A stretch of 64,000 bases of DNA. Origin: Candidatus Cryptobacteroides merdavium. Lineage in GTDB: Bacteria > Bacteroidota > Bacteroidia > Bacteroidales > UBA932. The notes beneath the pieces were generated by a model. It searched no databases. It was not told the origin of the DNA and saw only the letters and a list, made by a program, of their open reading frames with translations. Location of the stretch: assembly GCA_017694755.1 (NCBI GenBank), contig JADIMO010000087.1, forward strand, positions 1-64,000, in the 5' to 3' direction. A program made the translations under genes and the position numbers. The first letter of the stretch is position 1, and each line of letters begins with the position of its first letter. This document shows positions 62,911-64,000 of the stretch, in pieces.

Positions 62911-62941
62911 GTCGAAAATTCCTGTAAAAGCATTATATTTG
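62911..62941 (+). promoter_or_regulatory. Promoter of the AraC-family regulator
   Basis: TTG (62911-62913), 20 bp, TATATTTG (62934-62941). Transcription should begin at about 62948, which rules out or makes leaderless any ATG at 62949. Confidence 0.55.
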
Positions 62942-62996
62942 CTGTCCCATGTCCGCCCTTTGCGGCATGCATATGTTTTACAATAAGGATGACAGG

Positions 62997-63926
62997 ATGG
63001 CACGCACTTCTTCTCAAGACAGGACGATGTATACTCTGGATCTCATAAGATTCCAGCAGCTTTTTCCAATTTCAAATTGCATAAGCATGGGGGATGACCT
63101 CTGTGTGGTGGATCTCAAATATGACCCGAACCTGAAATTTCTCGGACAGCCATGCAAGTTCGACGGTTTCATAGCCTTTTTCTGCATTTCAGGCGAATTC
63201 CGGATTTCCATAAACATGACCGAATTCAATGTGGTGGAGAACTCCCTGTTCATCAACCTTCCGGGCAACATTCTCCGTGTACTTGAAATCGATGATTCGC
63301 AGAAGGAAAACCTGCATTTCGTAGTCATGGCCATGACCAGGTCCTACATGCAGAGCATCAGGGTGGACATAAACCGGCTTGCGGGGAAGGGGGCCATGCT
63401 GTTCGACAACCCGTGCTTCATCCTCGGCGAGGAGGAACGGGCCGTGGCAAAGGATTATGTCATGCTGGCGATCAAGGTCCTGCGTTCCAATCTTATGCAC
63501 AAGCGGGAGTGCATATCTTCCCTGATCTCGTCGATATTTTATCTCGCAGGAGGAATGATGGAGCAGAAGGTTGCGGATGCCTTTGTGCATACGGACATGA
63601 AAACCGGACATGGCAAGGACATTTTCAACAGATTCCTGTCTCTCGTCGTGGAATACCATACGGTTGAGCGTAATGTGTCCTTCTATGCGGACCGTCTCTG
63701 CCTGACACCGAAATACCTCTCCAAGCTCATCAAGAGTGTCAGCGGCTATTCTGCCCCCGAATGGATAGATGCCTATGTCATCCTTGAGGCCAAGAGCATG
63801 CTCATGTATTCCGGATGCACAGTGAAACAGATTGTCTCGGACCTCAATTTCCCCAACCCTTCCGCCTTCAACAAATTCTTCAAGAAAAAGACGGGACTCA
63901 CCCCTGTCCAATACCGCAAGCAATGA
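62997..63926 (+). CDS. AraC-family transcriptional regulator
   Basis: DNA-binding regulator with an N-terminal cupin-like sensing domain and a C-terminal double HTH (DRLCLTPKYLSKLIKSVSG at about 225-243, CTVKQIVSDLNFPNPSAFNKFFKKKTGLTPVQYRK at the end). I place the start at ATG 62997 (MARTSSQDRT), preceded by AAGGA about 9 nt upstream. ATGs at 62949, 62967 and 62973 are alternatives. It is divergent from the tolC-hlyD-permease operon and is the natural candidate for its regulator, with the 140-188 nt gap between them holding the operator. Confidence 0.88.
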   Translation: MARTSSQDRTMYTLDLIRFQQLFPISNCISMGDDLCVVDLKYDPNLKFLGQPCKFDGFIAFFCISGEFRISINMTEFNVVENSLFINLPGNILRVLEIDDSQKENLHFVVMAMTRSYMQSIRVDINRLAGKGAMLFDNPCFILGEEERAVAKDYVMLAIKVLRSNLMHKRECISSLISSIFYLAGGMMEQKVADAFVHTDMKTGHGKDIFNRFLSLVVEYHTVERNVSFYADRLCLTPKYLSKLIKSVSGYSAPEWIDAYVILEAKSMLMYSGCTVKQIVSDLNFPNPSAFNKFFKKKTGLTPVQYRKQ

Positions 63927-63991
63927 CCGGGACTGTTGTCATCTGTAAATGTGCTTCAACCAATATTCAAAGACGGGATCTTGAATTTCAA

Positions 63992-63999
63992 TATTTTTG
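63992..63999 (+). promoter_or_regulatory. Possible -7 element at the window edge
   Basis: TATTTTTG, probably for a gene beyond the right end. Nothing else is seen in 63927-64000. Confidence 0.3.
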
Positions 64000-64000
64000 C

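Overview
This window looks like a chromosomal segment from the phylum Bacteroidota, probably order Bacteroidales. Nearly every promoter I can recognise has the Bacteroidota -7 element TAnnTTTG, several with TTTG or TTG 19-20 bp upstream. SD sequences are weak or absent. Two Oar-like TonB-dependent receptors sit next to BACON/OB-fold lipoproteins, and the menaquinone genes, Suf cluster, split transketolase, DUF2723, DUF4271 and SusC-era lipoprotein signals all fit. The genus cannot be fixed from the sequence alone. No rRNA, insertion sequence, integrase, prophage or CRISPR array was seen.

Layout. 0.3-5 kb: membrane pyrophosphatase (hppA), a MORN/TonB protein, and an AlbA/Schlafen-type regulator carrying a 14-residue tandem repeat. 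5.2-10 kb: sufB-pnuC-sufC-sufD(short)-ispE. 10-13.4 kb: an orphan lipoprotein, then tsaE and comM on the minus strand. 13.6-15.2 kb: a lipid-transport pair (mlaE-mlaF). 15.3-21.7 kb: an ECF sigma factor with a TM/beta-barrel partner, divergent from a TPR protein and a catalytically degenerate EnvC, then an epimerase with a zinc ribbon. 21.6-25.3 kb: nrdG, nrdD and a phosphopantetheinyl transferase. 25.7-29 kb: mdh and split transketolase. 29-32.3 kb: a second ECF sigma factor with a small membrane protein and a Spy-like protein, then trmN6 and lolD. 32.6-36.7 kb: tRNA-Pro, lepA, a GT2 and menA. 36.8-40.1 kb: a minus-strand run SUI1-DUF4271-hemD-rnpA-yidD-menG. 40.2-45.4 kb: DUF2723, DUF2721 and metK under a SAM-II riboswitch. 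45.5-47.6 kb: an sRNA candidate, miaA, smpB and tRNA-Ala. 47.8-57.7 kb: two tandem receptor/lipoprotein pairs. 57.8-63.9 kb: an ABC-2/HlyD/TolC export operon and a divergent AraC regulator.

Most genes are housekeeping. The unusual material is concentrated in four places: (i) the second TonB receptor (52790-56049) is knocked out of frame by a run of seven G inside its signal-peptide codons, as expected for phase variation or a sequencing slip; (ii) a compact five-helix RNA candidate with its own promoter lies between the phosphopantetheinyl transferase and mdh; (iii) a promoter cassette with a conserved CTCTCGG spacer and a GCAAA/TTTGC dyad recurs three times; (iv) a 90-nt sRNA candidate with promoter and terminator sits between metK and miaA.
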